Below, in pieces: positions 54,188-63,068 of a DNA stretch of 64,000 nucleotides. The notes beneath the pieces were generated by a model, which ran no database searches, was not told the DNA's origin, and saw only the letters and a program-made list of their open reading frames with translations. The position numbers and the translations under genes are program-made. How positions within the stretch are numbered: the first letter of the stretch is position 1; each line of letters begins with the position of its first letter. Source of the DNA: JBALVT01 sp965262875 (GTDB lineage: Bacteria > Pseudomonadota > Gammaproteobacteria > Pseudomonadales > Halieaceae); assembly GCA_965262875.1 (NCBI GenBank), contig OZ253569.1:434001-498000 (forward strand), in the 5' to 3' direction.

Positions 54188-55282
54188 TTAGTCCACACTT
54201 TCGTCGATGGGTTCCTTATCCAAGCCAAAAGACGAATGCAGTGAACGCACTGCCAGTTCCAGAAACTTCTCTTCGATGATCACCGATATTTTAATCTCAG
54301 ATGTTGTGATCATCTGTATGTTAATGCCAACGTCCGCGAGAGCGGCGAACATTTGACTGGCGACACCCGCGTGAGAACGCATTCCCACGCCCACCACCGA
54401 CACCTTCGCAATCTTATTGTCACTGCGAACTTCCTGGGCGCTGAGTTCCGCAGCGACCTTATTTAACACCTCTTCTGCTCGAGGCAAATCTTCTCGACCC
54501 ACTGTGAAGGTAAAATCTGTACTCATATCGTCGGCAACGTTCTGGACGATCACATCTACCTCAATGTTGGCATCGCCTATGGGTCCGAGAATCTTGTAAG
54601 CCACACCGGGTGTATCGGGCACACCCAATATTGTCAGTTTAGCCTCATCGCGATTAAACGCTATGCCGGCAATAGTTGGCGTTTCCACAGCTTTTCTATC
54701 CTCTAGTGTAATCAGTGTTCCAGGGCCTTCCTGAAAACTGTGCAGTACCCTCAGGGGTACATTGTATTTGCCGGCAAACTCCACGGCTCTTATCTGCAAG
54801 ACTTTGGAGCCCATACTGGCCATCTCCAACATCTCTTCAAAAGTGATTTTCTCGAGACGTCTCGCGCCATCGACCATGCGGGGATCGGTAGTGTAGACGC
54901 CATCGACATCGGTATAAATCTGACACTCGTCGGCTTTTAGAGCTGCGGCTAAGGCAACCGCGGTAGTGTCTGAACCACCCCGGCCCAATGTTGTGATATT
55001 GCCGAACTCATCCACGCCCTGGAAGCCAGCAACAACGATAACGTAGCCGGCCTCTAGCTCGGCACGCAGGCGCGCATCATCAATTTCTTTGATTCGCGCT
55101 TTGGTGTGAGCGTCGTCGGTGAGAATTCGCACCTGGCTGCCGTTATAAGATTTAGCTTTAACACCACGTTTGTTAAGTGCCATGCTAAGCAATGCGGTAG
55201 TAACCTGCTCGCCGGTGGAGACCAAAACATCCATCTCGCGAGGTGTGGGCTGATCGTCAACTTCGTGTGCGAGGCCAATTAG
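54188..55282 (-). pseudogene. lysC: aspartate kinase, 3' fragment (lysC split by IS elements)
   Basis: Carries most of an aspartokinase: STGEQVTTALLSMALNKRG, GRGGSDTTAVALAAAL, QIYTDVDGVYTTDPRMV (nucleotide-aspartate region) and two ACT domains near the C-terminus. The frame is continuous upstream into the target duplication and reads RLIGLAHEVDD from 55280. The N-terminal KFGGTSV motif is missing here and lies in the fragment 57825-57979. Removing the IS and one CCAATTAG repeat restores a 413-residue enzyme. A truncated product from an internal ATG (55234) would lack the catalytic N-terminus. Confidence 0.92.
55275..55282. repeat. 8-bp target duplication in lysC (left)
   Basis: CCAATTAG, repeated exactly at 57825-57832 beyond the right end of the inserted element. 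Simple insertion with no loss of lysC bases. Confidence 0.93.
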
Positions 55283-55298
55283 TCGACCCTGAAAAAGC

Positions 55299-56639
55299 CT
55301 AATTGGCCATCACGGCATCGCCGTAATGCCGTGGCTTGATAATAAACTGCGTTAAACGACTCCATAAGGAAGCCGTTTTCGGGGCCAATAAAAACAATCT
55401 CATCCACTTCCTGAAGTTAAACGCAGCAGCAGCCATCAGTACGTTAATCTGGTCGCCTTCAAATCCTTTGAGATAACTTTTGTTCAATCGATGATCCGAC
55501 TTCAGGTGGCCGATCACCGGCTCTATGCCAGCCCGCTTTCTAAAACGTTTCCGCATCAGCACCTGGTAGGCACTATCCGTATCCCGAGTACCTGTGCTGG
55601 GCATTATGATCCGCGTGTCATTGATCTTTTTCTTCCCTTTGTAACCCCGATCACATAAGCCAACGGCCGGTTTCAGTTTGTTAAGCCGCTTCAATTGCAA
55701 CAGCACCTCCGGCAGCGTATGACCATCAAATTTGTTCGTATCAAAGGCCATGGCACCAACAATGATTTTTGAATCCCGAGTTGTCGTGATAGAAACCTTG
55801 GTGCCAAATTCATAGCGCTTATGCTCTTTGCCTTTACTCATGCAGTAGACATGGGGTTCGTGCAAGCTGTACAGCTTGTTCGTATCCCCTCGCTTCTGGT
55901 TCAGTCCACGATGGAATAGTGCAAAGTCCTCTGCCAGCTTTTCCAGAATGTCGAGTGGCAGTTTACGCTCCAATTCCCGCACTAAACGACCGGCAATGGT
56001 CTTTAGCCGCTTAACGGCTTTGCGGGCCTTGGCACGGTTCCTGGGATGTCCCGCAAAACGACATTCCAGTTTTCTTTGCTTAATTTCCTTGGCATAACTG
56101 CGGCGAAGTGTTATCCCTTCTTTCCTGGCCAATTTCAGGCAACGAACAATAATCTTTCGGTACAACTTTGCATCGGTGGGAAAGGTGATGTTTTTTTCCT
56201 GTACTGTGGTGTCAATACAGACTTCCTCTTCGACCGCTTTCTCACCATGAATGGTGATAGAGGATGCCAATATTTTTTCAAATCCCTTTTCGCCGACTCG
56301 CTTGCGGAAGTACACCAGATCGGATGGGTCACAAGGGAATGACCACTGGAATTCAACCTCCCCGCAAAATGCCTGGTAATACGGGTTTTGTACCCAGTGT
56401 TGCACGATAACCTCGTCGCTGACATTTTCCATATGCTTGAGAATAGATAAACCCACCATCAAGCGTACGGGTTTGGCAGGCCTGCCAGTTGCCGCATACA
56501 AGGGAGCGAACTCCGATTCAAAAAAGTCCCAGGGTATGGTTCGCGCAAGATGTAACAGAGGGTGTTTCGGATTGAGTTGATCCATCAACCCAGCAGCCAT
56601 AAAACTCATTTGATGGTGATCGGGGGAAGAATCTTTCAT
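55299..56639 (-). CDS. IS5-family transposase
   Basis: A 446-residue transposase of the IS5 family, IS1478-like by its N-terminus (LVHLA-type LLHLARTIPWDFFE, RPAKPVRLMVGLSILKHMENVSDE). The DDE core shows VCIDTTVQEKNITFPTDAKL, VGLCDRGYKGKKK and RAGIEPVIGHLKSDHRLNKSYLKG. The frame is open to the end. Its last codons and stop (GCC-AAT-TAG) reproduce the lysC target sequence in inverse orientation, discussed under findings. The IS30 insertion 5' of it may remove its promoter. Confidence 0.92.
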   Translation of the reverse strand: MKDSSPDHHQMSFMAAGLMDQLNPKHPLLHLARTIPWDFFESEFAPLYAATGRPAKPVRLMVGLSILKHMENVSDEVIVQHWVQNPYYQAFCGEVEFQWSFPCDPSDLVYFRKRVGEKGFEKILASSITIHGEKAVEEEVCIDTTVQEKNITFPTDAKLYRKIIVRCLKLARKEGITLRRSYAKEIKQRKLECRFAGHPRNRAKARKAVKRLKTIAGRLVRELERKLPLDILEKLAEDFALFHRGLNQKRGDTNKLYSLHEPHVYCMSKGKEHKRYEFGTKVSITTTRDSKIIVGAMAFDTNKFDGHTLPEVLLQLKRLNKLKPAVGLCDRGYKGKKKINDTRIIMPSTGTRDTDSAYQVLMRKRFRKRAGIEPVIGHLKSDHRLNKSYLKGFEGDQINVLMAAAAFNFRKWMRLFLLAPKTASLWSRLTQFIIKPRHYGDAVMAN

Positions 56640-56666
56640 CGAGAGCCACCTTTGTTTCGACCCTTA

Positions 56667-57718
56667 GATTCAAGTCATAAGTGCAATTTCTAGAGCAGGT
56701 GGCCAACTGGTACAATCCAGTGCCATTTTCTCGACCAAGGAAATTACACATGAACTATACACAGTTGACCGAATACGAACGATACCAGATTGAAGCATTT
56801 TTAAAAGCTGGTTTTACACAAAAAGCCATAGCCAGAGAGCTTAGACGAAGCCCTGGGACAATTAGCAGAGAGCTTGGTCGCAATACGGGCTTGCGTGGTT
56901 ATAGGCCCCAGCAGGCCCAGCGTTTTGCCACTGAACGGCAGCATCACCACACCCATACACGTATTACAGAGATAACCTGGCAGCGGGTTGAATCGCTACT
57001 GAGGGAGGAATGGAGTCCAGAGCAGATCAGCGGTTGGCTAGCAAAATCAATCCTGCAATCTGTTAGTCCAGAATGGATTTATCAGTACATTCTGATCGAC
57101 AAGAAGGCCGGGGGCGACCTCCATGCCCACTTGCGCTGCCAAAAGAAACGTAAGAAGCGTTACGGGAGCCCAGACAAGCGCGGGCAGCTAAAGAACCGGG
57201 TAAGTATCGACGAGCGTCCAGCGATTGTTGATGAGCGCAAGCGTATTGGTGATTGGGAAATGGACCTTATCATTGGGCGCTTGGGTGGCTCCGTACTGAT
57301 GACGGCTGTTGAGAGAAAGACACGTTTCACAGTGATCGCCCTGGCCCCCAATAAAACGGCGAAGGCCGTCAAGGAAGCGATACTTGGGGCGCTTTCCCCC
57401 TTAGCCGCCCCGGTAGAAACACTGACCTATGATAACGGCAAGGAGTTTGCCTTACACGAGGTTATCGCCCAACAGCTGCAGGCTGAAAGCTACTTCGCGC
57501 ACCCTTACCATTCATGGGAGCGGGGATTGAATGAGAATACAAATGGTCTGATCCGCCAATACGCCCCGAAAGGATCTAGCTTTGATGATATGACGCCGGA
57601 GTGTGTCCAGAGAATCTTTGATAAACTTAACAACCGGCCAAGAAAATGTCTGGACTTTAAAACCCCCAACCAAGTACTGTTTGGGATCAACCCACCGATT
57701 GCACTAGCGACTTGAATC
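56667..57718 (+). mobile_element. IS30-family insertion sequence
   Basis: A 1052-bp unit with imperfect 21-bp ends: GATTCAAGTCATAAGTGCAAT at 56667-56687, and GATTCAAGTCGCTAGTGCAAT as the inverse of 57698-57718 (18 of 21). The right end overlaps the transposase stop, a usual IS30 feature. I could not find a target duplication, so its entry into the IS5-type element may have been followed by small changes. Confidence 0.8.
56750..57715 (+). CDS. IS30-family transposase
   Basis: A 321-residue transposase. The N-terminal helix-turn-helix TQLTEYERYQIEAFLKAGFTQKAIARELRRSPGTISRELGRN is diagnostic of IS30. The catalytic core has GDWEMDLIIG (first Asp), ETLTYDNGKEFALHE (second Asp) and HSWERGLNENTNGLIRQY (Glu). 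The start at 56750 (MNYTQLTEYERY) with AAGGA upstream is chosen over an in-frame extension. Frame intact. Confidence 0.94.
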   Translation: MNYTQLTEYERYQIEAFLKAGFTQKAIARELRRSPGTISRELGRNTGLRGYRPQQAQRFATERQHHHTHTRITEITWQRVESLLREEWSPEQISGWLAKSILQSVSPEWIYQYILIDKKAGGDLHAHLRCQKKRKKRYGSPDKRGQLKNRVSIDERPAIVDERKRIGDWEMDLIIGRLGGSVLMTAVERKTRFTVIALAPNKTAKAVKEAILGALSPLAAPVETLTYDNGKEFALHEVIAQQLQAESYFAHPYHSWERGLNENTNGLIRQYAPKGSSFDDMTPECVQRIFDKLNNRPRKCLDFKTPNQVLFGINPPIALAT

Positions 57719-57824
57719 CGCCACCGGATTAAGTGCCAAATAGGCTTGAAACTGGTCGAAATTATCTCACAAATACCCAGTATTATCTAATACAATCAAC
57801 ATGTTAAGCGTTTTTCAGGGTCGA

Positions 57825-57979
57825 CCAATTAGGCGGTTAGTCTCGCCGCTCATGGCCGAGACGACCACAACGATGCCGTGGCCGGCATTGCGAAAACTCG
57901 CCACCTTGTCGGCCACTTGCTCGATGCGTTCGATACTGCCTACCGACGTACCGCCAAATTTTTGTACGATCAAACTCAT
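57825..57979 (-). pseudogene. lysC: aspartate kinase, 5' fragment
   Basis: The first 51 codons of lysC: SLIVQKFGGTSVGSIERIEQV (the KFGGTSV motif) and SAMSGETNRLIG, which runs into the IS and stops three codons later. GAGGT lies 4-5 nt before the ATG at 57977-57979. Together with 54188-55274 this rebuilds a 414-codon frame including stop. Confidence 0.92.
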
Positions 57980-58079
57980 AGAGACCTCAGTATAACCCCG
58001 TAATTTTTCGAATATTTCGAATCGCAATATTTTTAATCACCTCAAAGCAGTATCGAAGCAAGTTTTTCGCGGGTTTGCT

Positions 58080-58545
58080 TCAATTTATCCAGGGTTCAGG
58101 CTCCTTTGCCTGATTTTTGGCGCCACTATCCTGCATAACCCGTGTTCGGTAACCCGTGTTCGGTAACCCGTAACGCGTTAAAAAACTGGCTCCTTTCCGG
58201 ATATTCGCAGCCATGGCTGCCAAGCCATAAAACGTCGTGTTTTTAGCAAGCCCCATGAAGCGTGTTCCGGAAAGATTGTAGTGTCTCTTGCAGGTTGCAA
58301 AAGGTCGCTCCCCGCCTGTCCGGGTGACGGCAATTTCCTGGTTACGAATTCGATCAGCCTCCGATAAGGGGTGGCCACGATAACCTTTGCGCTGAACCTG
58401 ATCATCAATGCCCAGCTGCGCCAACTTATCGCGGGTCTGTTGAGCGCTGTAAGCGGCATCCGCGTACAGTGCCGTCTCATCACCCGGTAACAAGGTATCG
58501 CGCTCCCGAGAGTCGTGCACATTACCCGGCGTCACGCTTTGACGG
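58080..58545 (-). pseudogene. IS5-family transposase, C-terminal fragment
   Basis: About 155 residues of the end of an IS1031-like IS5 transposase: SVTPGNVHDSRE, ALYADAAYSAQQTRDKLAQLGID, HPLSEADRIRNQEIAVTRTGGERPFATCKR (Glu region) and LAAMAANIRKG. The N-terminal half is absent; plus-strand AraC sequence begins at about 58545, so the element was truncated there. It sits between broken lysC and an AraC remnant. Confidence 0.8.
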
Positions 58546-58936
58546 TGAATTTCAGCCAGTCATTGATCGACTGGAACTAATAACCCAAATGGCAGTATCT
58601 GCAGGATGGCATCTGGTTTCAAAGTGGCCGGTGTACAATGATGAGGACGAGATTATTGGCACCTTCGGTACCAGCAAGTACCTCAACGAGACTGAGCGGT
58701 CAACGCTCCCCTACCGCGAACTGAATGCTCCGATAGAATATATTCGCCAGAACTTTACGAAAGCAATCACCGTTAAGCAATTGGCGGCGTCATCCCATTT
58801 GTCGGTGAGCGCGCTTGAGCGAAGATTTAGAAAACACCTGTCCAAAACACCGCGCCAATACATTACCGACACCCGCTTGGAATTCGCACGCCATCGACTA
58901 CTGGAAAGTAATCAAAATCAGGCGAGGACGGCGAAT
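58546..58936 (+). pseudogene. AraC-family regulator, internal fragment
   Basis: Part of a transcription regulator: end of a PAS sensor domain (WPVYNDEDEIIGTFGTSKYLN) and most of a C-terminal AraC HTH pair (AITVKQLAASSHLSVSALERRFRKHLSKTPRQYI). It is cut at the left by an IS5 remnant and at the right by an IS6 remnant starting at 58937. No usable start or end remains. Confidence 0.82.
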
Positions 58937-59552
58937 GGTTCCGTCGCAAACAGTTCGATTCGCGTGAAATGCAGCAAGCCGGTTTTCGACTTACGCAGCT
59001 AGAGCGTAACACTGTTCTGTGGGCGATAGAGCACCGATCATGTTTTTCTTCATTTGCCCTTTCTTTAGCAGAGCGACAAGCTCAACTCCAGCCAGTGTAC
59101 TTTGTGCTGAATGGAAGCTTTTGAAGCCTAACATCGATCGAGTAATCCGTTTTACTCGCCGGTGATCTTGTTCAACAATGTTGTTAAGGTATTTGCACTG
59201 ACGGATTTTTACACGGCGATTACTATCACTATTAAACTGTTTTACGCCTGCTTTGGTGTCACGCTTAGCCGTGAGAAGGAAATCAATCGTATTTCCCTCT
59301 TTATCGACTGCCCGATAATAGTAGCGCCACTGGCCTCTTATTTTCAAATAGGTTTCGTCCATTCTCCAGCGATCATCTCTTCAATGTTTCGATAGCTGAG
59401 TGAATATGCACAGTACCAACGGACACACTGAAGAATGATCGATTGAGGAGTGTGTCGACCTTTAAATGAGATCATGCATTGCTCAGTTTGGTATGATAGG
59501 GAAAGATCATTCTACCATGAGCCTCTATGGCTTCACCGGATGCGACAGAACC
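58937..59552 (-). mobile_element. IS6-family element remnant with internal deletions
   Basis: Ends resemble IS6 inverted repeats: GGTTCCGTCGCAAAC at 58937 and, inverted, GGTTCTGTCGCATCC ending at 59552 (12 of 15 match). At 616 bp it is well short of the usual about 800 bp. No flanking duplication was found. It carries only a broken transposase gene. Confidence 0.72.
58991..59475 (-). pseudogene. IS6-family transposase, internally deleted
   Basis: The N-terminus MISFKGRHTPQSIILQCVRWYCAYSLSYRNIEEMI begins at 59475 and matches IS6. It is joined, with a frame change, to RMDETYLKIRGQWRYYYRAVDKEGNTIDFLL, losing the segment between them. A second deletion joins TKAGVKQFNSDSNRRVK to YLNNIVEQDHRRVKRITR. 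The first DDE Asp (MDETYLKI) and the last Glu region remain; the middle Asp segment is lost. Confidence 0.82.
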
Positions 59553-59624
59553 GTAAAAGCCTGGGGCTTGAAAAAATCAGACGGGTAGTTCTCAGGTTGC
59601 GCCAAACCGTCAAGATTTGTCTGC

Positions 59625-60926
59625 CTAGTCGGTTATCGGGGTAGGACGCGACATTTCGGGTTGCCGTGCAACTAAGTACAGGACGCTTCCCATTATGATC
59701 AGCGCGCCAATCAACGCGAACGCCTCGAGCGGGGCTTGAGCGCTTACGTAAATCGCAAAGGCCACCCCGACGATCACAACCGCGATCCAAAAGGGCGTCA
59801 ATCCTTTGGCATGCCCTTCACGCCCCCGCCGTTGAATCATTACGAGCGCCGCAAACATGGACAGGAGAACAACCTGCGACGCAAGTGATGTGACAATTGC
59901 GAGAAAGGCAAATGTACCGGTAAAGGAAATTCCGGCCACGATCAGAGTAAAAAACAAGATCGATCGATCGGGTGTCCCGAAGCGCGGCGAAACATGGGCA
60001 AGCGTTTGAGGCAATAGTCCGCGATCCGCCATACCAAAGACGACGCGTGGCCCAGCTACAAAGAACGCAAGGCTACTGGTGGCAATAGAGAAGATCGCAG
60101 CGAGGGCCAAGGCTATCACACCGGCCTCGCCCATGACCACACCGGCGGCAGCGGCGAGCGGCGTCGCATTGCCGCTACTTTCAGGTGCACCTGCGGCGAT
60201 ATAGGCCCATTGCACAACCATATAGAGAACGATGACCGCCCCCAATGAAGCGAGCATTGACAGCGGCAACGTGCGTTGAGGGTTTTTGATCTCACCCGCT
60301 GAATAGGTCGAATTGATCGTTCCCGAAAAGGCAAAGTAAACCAAAAGGGCGACCGATTCAAATGCACCGAACCTTGGCGGTTCAAAACTGACCGAGATTC
60401 CGCCGACGGCGAAGGCTACAATGCAAAGAATAATAATAGGGGTCAATTTGAGAATCGTGCCCACCAGCAAGCCGCCCACAACCTTCCGCATGCCCGAAAC
60501 CGTCAATCCACTGAGAGCAATCAGCAGCAACAAGACTGAAACCGGTCGCGCCACGGGTCCTTCAAAAAAGGGAAAGATGACGGAGAGATAGGAAACGAGA
60601 ACATGCAATGTTGCCGCGCGGCCGGCCGCCATCGCTATGACCAATAGCCATCCGATCTGAAAACCGGTCATGGGGCCGAAAGCTGCCTGCACATAAAGTT
60701 GCGGACCGCCAGACGATTTAAACATTGTAGCGAGGCGCGCCGCGACAAGAACGTTGCAGCTAAAGAGCAGACCAAAAATGAGAAACATCCATGGGGTGAA
60801 ATTGGCAGTTTCAGCATAGAGTATAGCTGGCAGGGCAAATATGCCTGCACCTATCATCCCGTTGACGCTCATCAATGTCGCGCCAAGCGTGCCAACCACC
60901 CTCGGTGGCTTCGTCATTTCGGTCAT
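59625..60926 (-). CDS. APC-family amino acid permease
   Basis: A 433-residue inner-membrane transporter with about 12 helices. The N-terminal VGTLGATLMSVNGMIGAGIFALPAI segment is the APC substrate-binding unwound helix 1 (GAGIF). FAFSGTINSTYSAGEIKNPQRTLP is the characteristic helix-6 region and loop. Substrate likely an amino acid or polyamine; the subgroup is unclear. It is flanked by mobile-element remnants, so it may have arrived with them. Confidence 0.9.
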   Translation of the reverse strand: MTEMTKPPRVVGTLGATLMSVNGMIGAGIFALPAILYAETANFTPWMFLIFGLLFSCNVLVAARLATMFKSSGGPQLYVQAAFGPMTGFQIGWLLVIAMAAGRAATLHVLVSYLSVIFPFFEGPVARPVSVLLLLIALSGLTVSGMRKVVGGLLVGTILKLTPIIILCIVAFAVGGISVSFEPPRFGAFESVALLVYFAFSGTINSTYSAGEIKNPQRTLPLSMLASLGAVIVLYMVVQWAYIAAGAPESSGNATPLAAAAGVVMGEAGVIALALAAIFSIATSSLAFFVAGPRVVFGMADRGLLPQTLAHVSPRFGTPDRSILFFTLIVAGISFTGTFAFLAIVTSLASQVVLLSMFAALVMIQRRGREGHAKGLTPFWIAVVIVGVAFAIYVSAQAPLEAFALIGALIIMGSVLYLVARQPEMSRPTPITD

Positions 60927-61484
60927 GCATTTCCCCTACGCGATGGATGTTAAAGAATTTCCACACAATACAGCGTATTGAACAGGTGGTCACCAAACAA
61001 TGCCGGCGCGCCAGGGATATCTGACACGGTGTTGTTCAGCTTTTTGATGAAGTACTCGCCTTACACTGTACTTATACACGGTAATTGACGCTTGTCAGAG
61101 CTAAGGAGAAGGAGGAAGTGCCACTTTATCCCAAGTGGCCAGGGGCAGGGAGCCGGGTTTAACCGGCGCAGTTAATCTTCATTGGGCAGCAAGATGGTAA
61201 TCACAGGTTCACCCTGGTCACCGGGCCCAACGATCAGTTTTAACGTCACTTCTTCCGCTTCCTGATACCAGGACCGACAGCAAGCTGCTTACTTTCATCG
61301 TGGGAAAACTCCTTGTTCAATTCACTATATTCCAATGCAGGTGGTGAGACCTTTGCACGACGGGCCTGTTGGCCGACCGGGCTTCCCGACATCAATGTAA
61401 TTCGGGGGGAGTGCGCGGAACTGGCCGGGCGCCTGGGTTTTACGGTCCGGGATAGGGCATAGCCTTGCAGAAGGGTGTATACTG
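60927..61484. other. intergenic region with an unidentified coding remnant
   Basis: No complete gene. On the minus strand a frame ending at 61172-61174 reads SWYQEAEEVTLKLIVGPG then DQGEPVITILLPNED, about 35 codons of what looks like the end of a lost gene I cannot name. A short stem (GCCACTT with AAGTGGC) lies near 61115-61135. The APC permease promoter should be near 60930-61080. Confidence 0.35.
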
Positions 61485-61706
61485 TTGTGCAATAAGCAAC
61501 ATCGGGTTGGCATAGGGGTAAAGAGCTTTAAGCACAAAGGACTGGAGAAGTTTTTCTCTGGGGGCACGGTGTCGGGAATTCAACATCACCATAAAGCTCG
61601 CCTGGAAGAGCGACTGCAAGCGCTACACACGGCTTTTGCTGTTGAAGAAATGATAGACAGCTACACAGCATTCAGGACAGCCTCTTGCCAGTACCGATCG
61701 AAGTGA
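61485..61706 (+). pseudogene. HigB-like toxin, N-terminal remnant
   Basis: From about 61518 the frame reads VKSFKHKGLEKFFSGGTVSGIQ and HHHKARLEERLQALHTAFAVEEM, the first half of a HigB/RelE-superfamily toxin (killer-protein type, normally about 92 residues). After that the frame (IDSYTAFRTAS) departs from the family, and the catalytic C-terminal half plus the HigA antitoxin gene are missing. The original start codon is also lost. A deletion next to the copper gene cluster probably removed the rest. Confidence 0.7.
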
Positions 61707-61711
61707 GCGCC

Positions 61712-62998
61712 TTATTTGCGGATGGGAACGGTAAGAATCTGGGTTCGGCCCCCAGAGAACTGAAGCTCTATCTCAACACTGCCCCCTTCCCGCACTGGCA
61801 CCTTTGCTTCACGCAACATGAGGTGTTTGCCACCCGGGATAAACTCCAGCTTACCGCCGGGGGCGATTGACATTGATTCCAGCTTCCGCATTTGCATCAT
61901 ACCACCTTCCATGCCCATCTCATGAAACTCCACACTGGAAAACGCATCGCTGCTGCCGCCCAGTAACTCGATGGCTTCATCACCGGCATTAATCAAAGTC
62001 ATATAGCCACCGTGAACCCGCCCGCCGGGTGGCACCTCGCGTACCCAGGCATTCATCACTGCCACCAGATCAGCCACGCTTTTTGGGGTGGTCACAGGCG
62101 CAACGGGAGCCGGCAGGTTTCCCATGAAATCCAGCAAATCTGTCACCTCCTGCTGATTGAGGCGCAAATTCGGCATAACCAAACCACCGTATTGCTCTAC
62201 CAGTGCCACCGCTAGCGGATCGCCTTGCTCATACATTTTGTCGGGCGCCCGCATCCAGTCCACCAACCATTCCAGTGAACGCCTTTGGGTCACTCCATAA
62301 AGGTCGGGACCAAGATAGCTCGCGTTGCTGCCGTCGGTACTGTGACAGGACGAGCATCGTGTTCGAAATAAAGCCTCTCCCCGAACCAGGGGGCGAAGTT
62401 GAGGCGCATCGGCGTAATCCCGCTCCACTTGCGGCAATTTCCAGCCGTCCAGCCAGTTACCGATCTGATCCGCCAGCACATAGGGGTTTTCAAAGGGGGA
62501 GCGCGTCATCCAGCGGCCCGTTTTCTGGTTGCCAATTATCATGCTGACGTTGTGATTGTTTTTATTGGGGCCGCTGTCTGCCCCCTCCACGTACAAACCC
62601 AGCTTGCGTCTCAACTCGATAATTTCAGCCTTGTCTCCGGTGAAGAAATCCCAGCGCGCCTTGAATCGGGCGCGATACTCCGCCAGTATTTCCGGCGTAT
62701 CAAACTCGGGATCAATACTGATCGAATAGAAGTGAACATCCTTGCCGACGCGATCGCCGAGAATATTCTGAACCCGTGTGAGCTGCGCAGTTTCCAGGGG
62801 ACACACATCAGGACAACTGGTGTAAATGAAATTGATAGCAACAATTTTCCCCTCCACCAGGTCATCGAAAAAGCGAACGGTTTCGCCCCGATGGCTGGTC
62901 AGCTCCGTATTGGGGAAATAGGTCTTCCCCCAGGGAGATGCCCAGGCAAGCTGACTGGCCAGCAGCAACAGGGAAGCGGTATAGAAACGCAAAATCAT
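61712..62998 (-). CDS. SCO1/SenC-cytochrome c-PCuAC fusion protein
   Basis: A 428-residue exported protein with three domains. Signal peptide 1-20. A SCO/SenC copper-chaperone domain (about 25-190) has the C62-P-D-V-C66 site and His149. A class I cytochrome c domain (about 200-297) has the C215-S-S-C-H219 haem motif and a likely Met275 ligand. A PCuAC domain (about 305-428) carries H359, M370, H392, M394 in exact HX10MX21HXM spacing. SCO and PCuAC proteins deliver copper to the CuA site of cytochrome oxidase, so one polypeptide here seems to combine copper delivery and electron transfer in the periplasm. Confidence 0.92.
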   Translation of the reverse strand: MILRFYTASLLLLASQLAWASPWGKTYFPNTELTSHRGETVRFFDDLVEGKIVAINFIYTSCPDVCPLETAQLTRVQNILGDRVGKDVHFYSISIDPEFDTPEILAEYRARFKARWDFFTGDKAEIIELRRKLGLYVEGADSGPNKNNHNVSMIIGNQKTGRWMTRSPFENPYVLADQIGNWLDGWKLPQVERDYADAPQLRPLVRGEALFRTRCSSCHSTDGSNASYLGPDLYGVTQRRSLEWLVDWMRAPDKMYEQGDPLAVALVEQYGGLVMPNLRLNQQEVTDLLDFMGNLPAPVAPVTTPKSVADLVAVMNAWVREVPPGGRVHGGYMTLINAGDEAIELLGGSSDAFSSVEFHEMGMEGGMMQMRKLESMSIAPGGKLEFIPGGKHLMLREAKVPVREGGSVEIELQFSGGRTQILTVPIRK

Positions 62999-63068
62999 AT
63001 CCTTAAAAATAAAAACGCGACCCGATAAACCTGATCGCGTTACTCGTACAACGTATTGGAAAGCTACC

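Larger units (their letters stand above)
55283..57824 (-). mobile_element. IS5-type insertion sequence with nested IS30 element
   Basis: Outer ends TCGACCCTGAAAAA at 55283-55296 and its exact inverse at 57811-57824. Flanked by the 8-bp duplication CCAATTAG. The IS5-type transposase is on the minus strand at the left. Upstream of it lies an IS30-type unit (56667-57718). Without that unit the element would be about 1490 bp. The duplication length is unusual for several IS5 subgroups, so the subgroup is left open. Confidence 0.88.

Noticed and set aside
57980..58080. Lysine riboswitch ahead of lysC
   Set aside because: The leader is only about 100 bp before IS sequence begins and shows none of the long multi-helix structure required.
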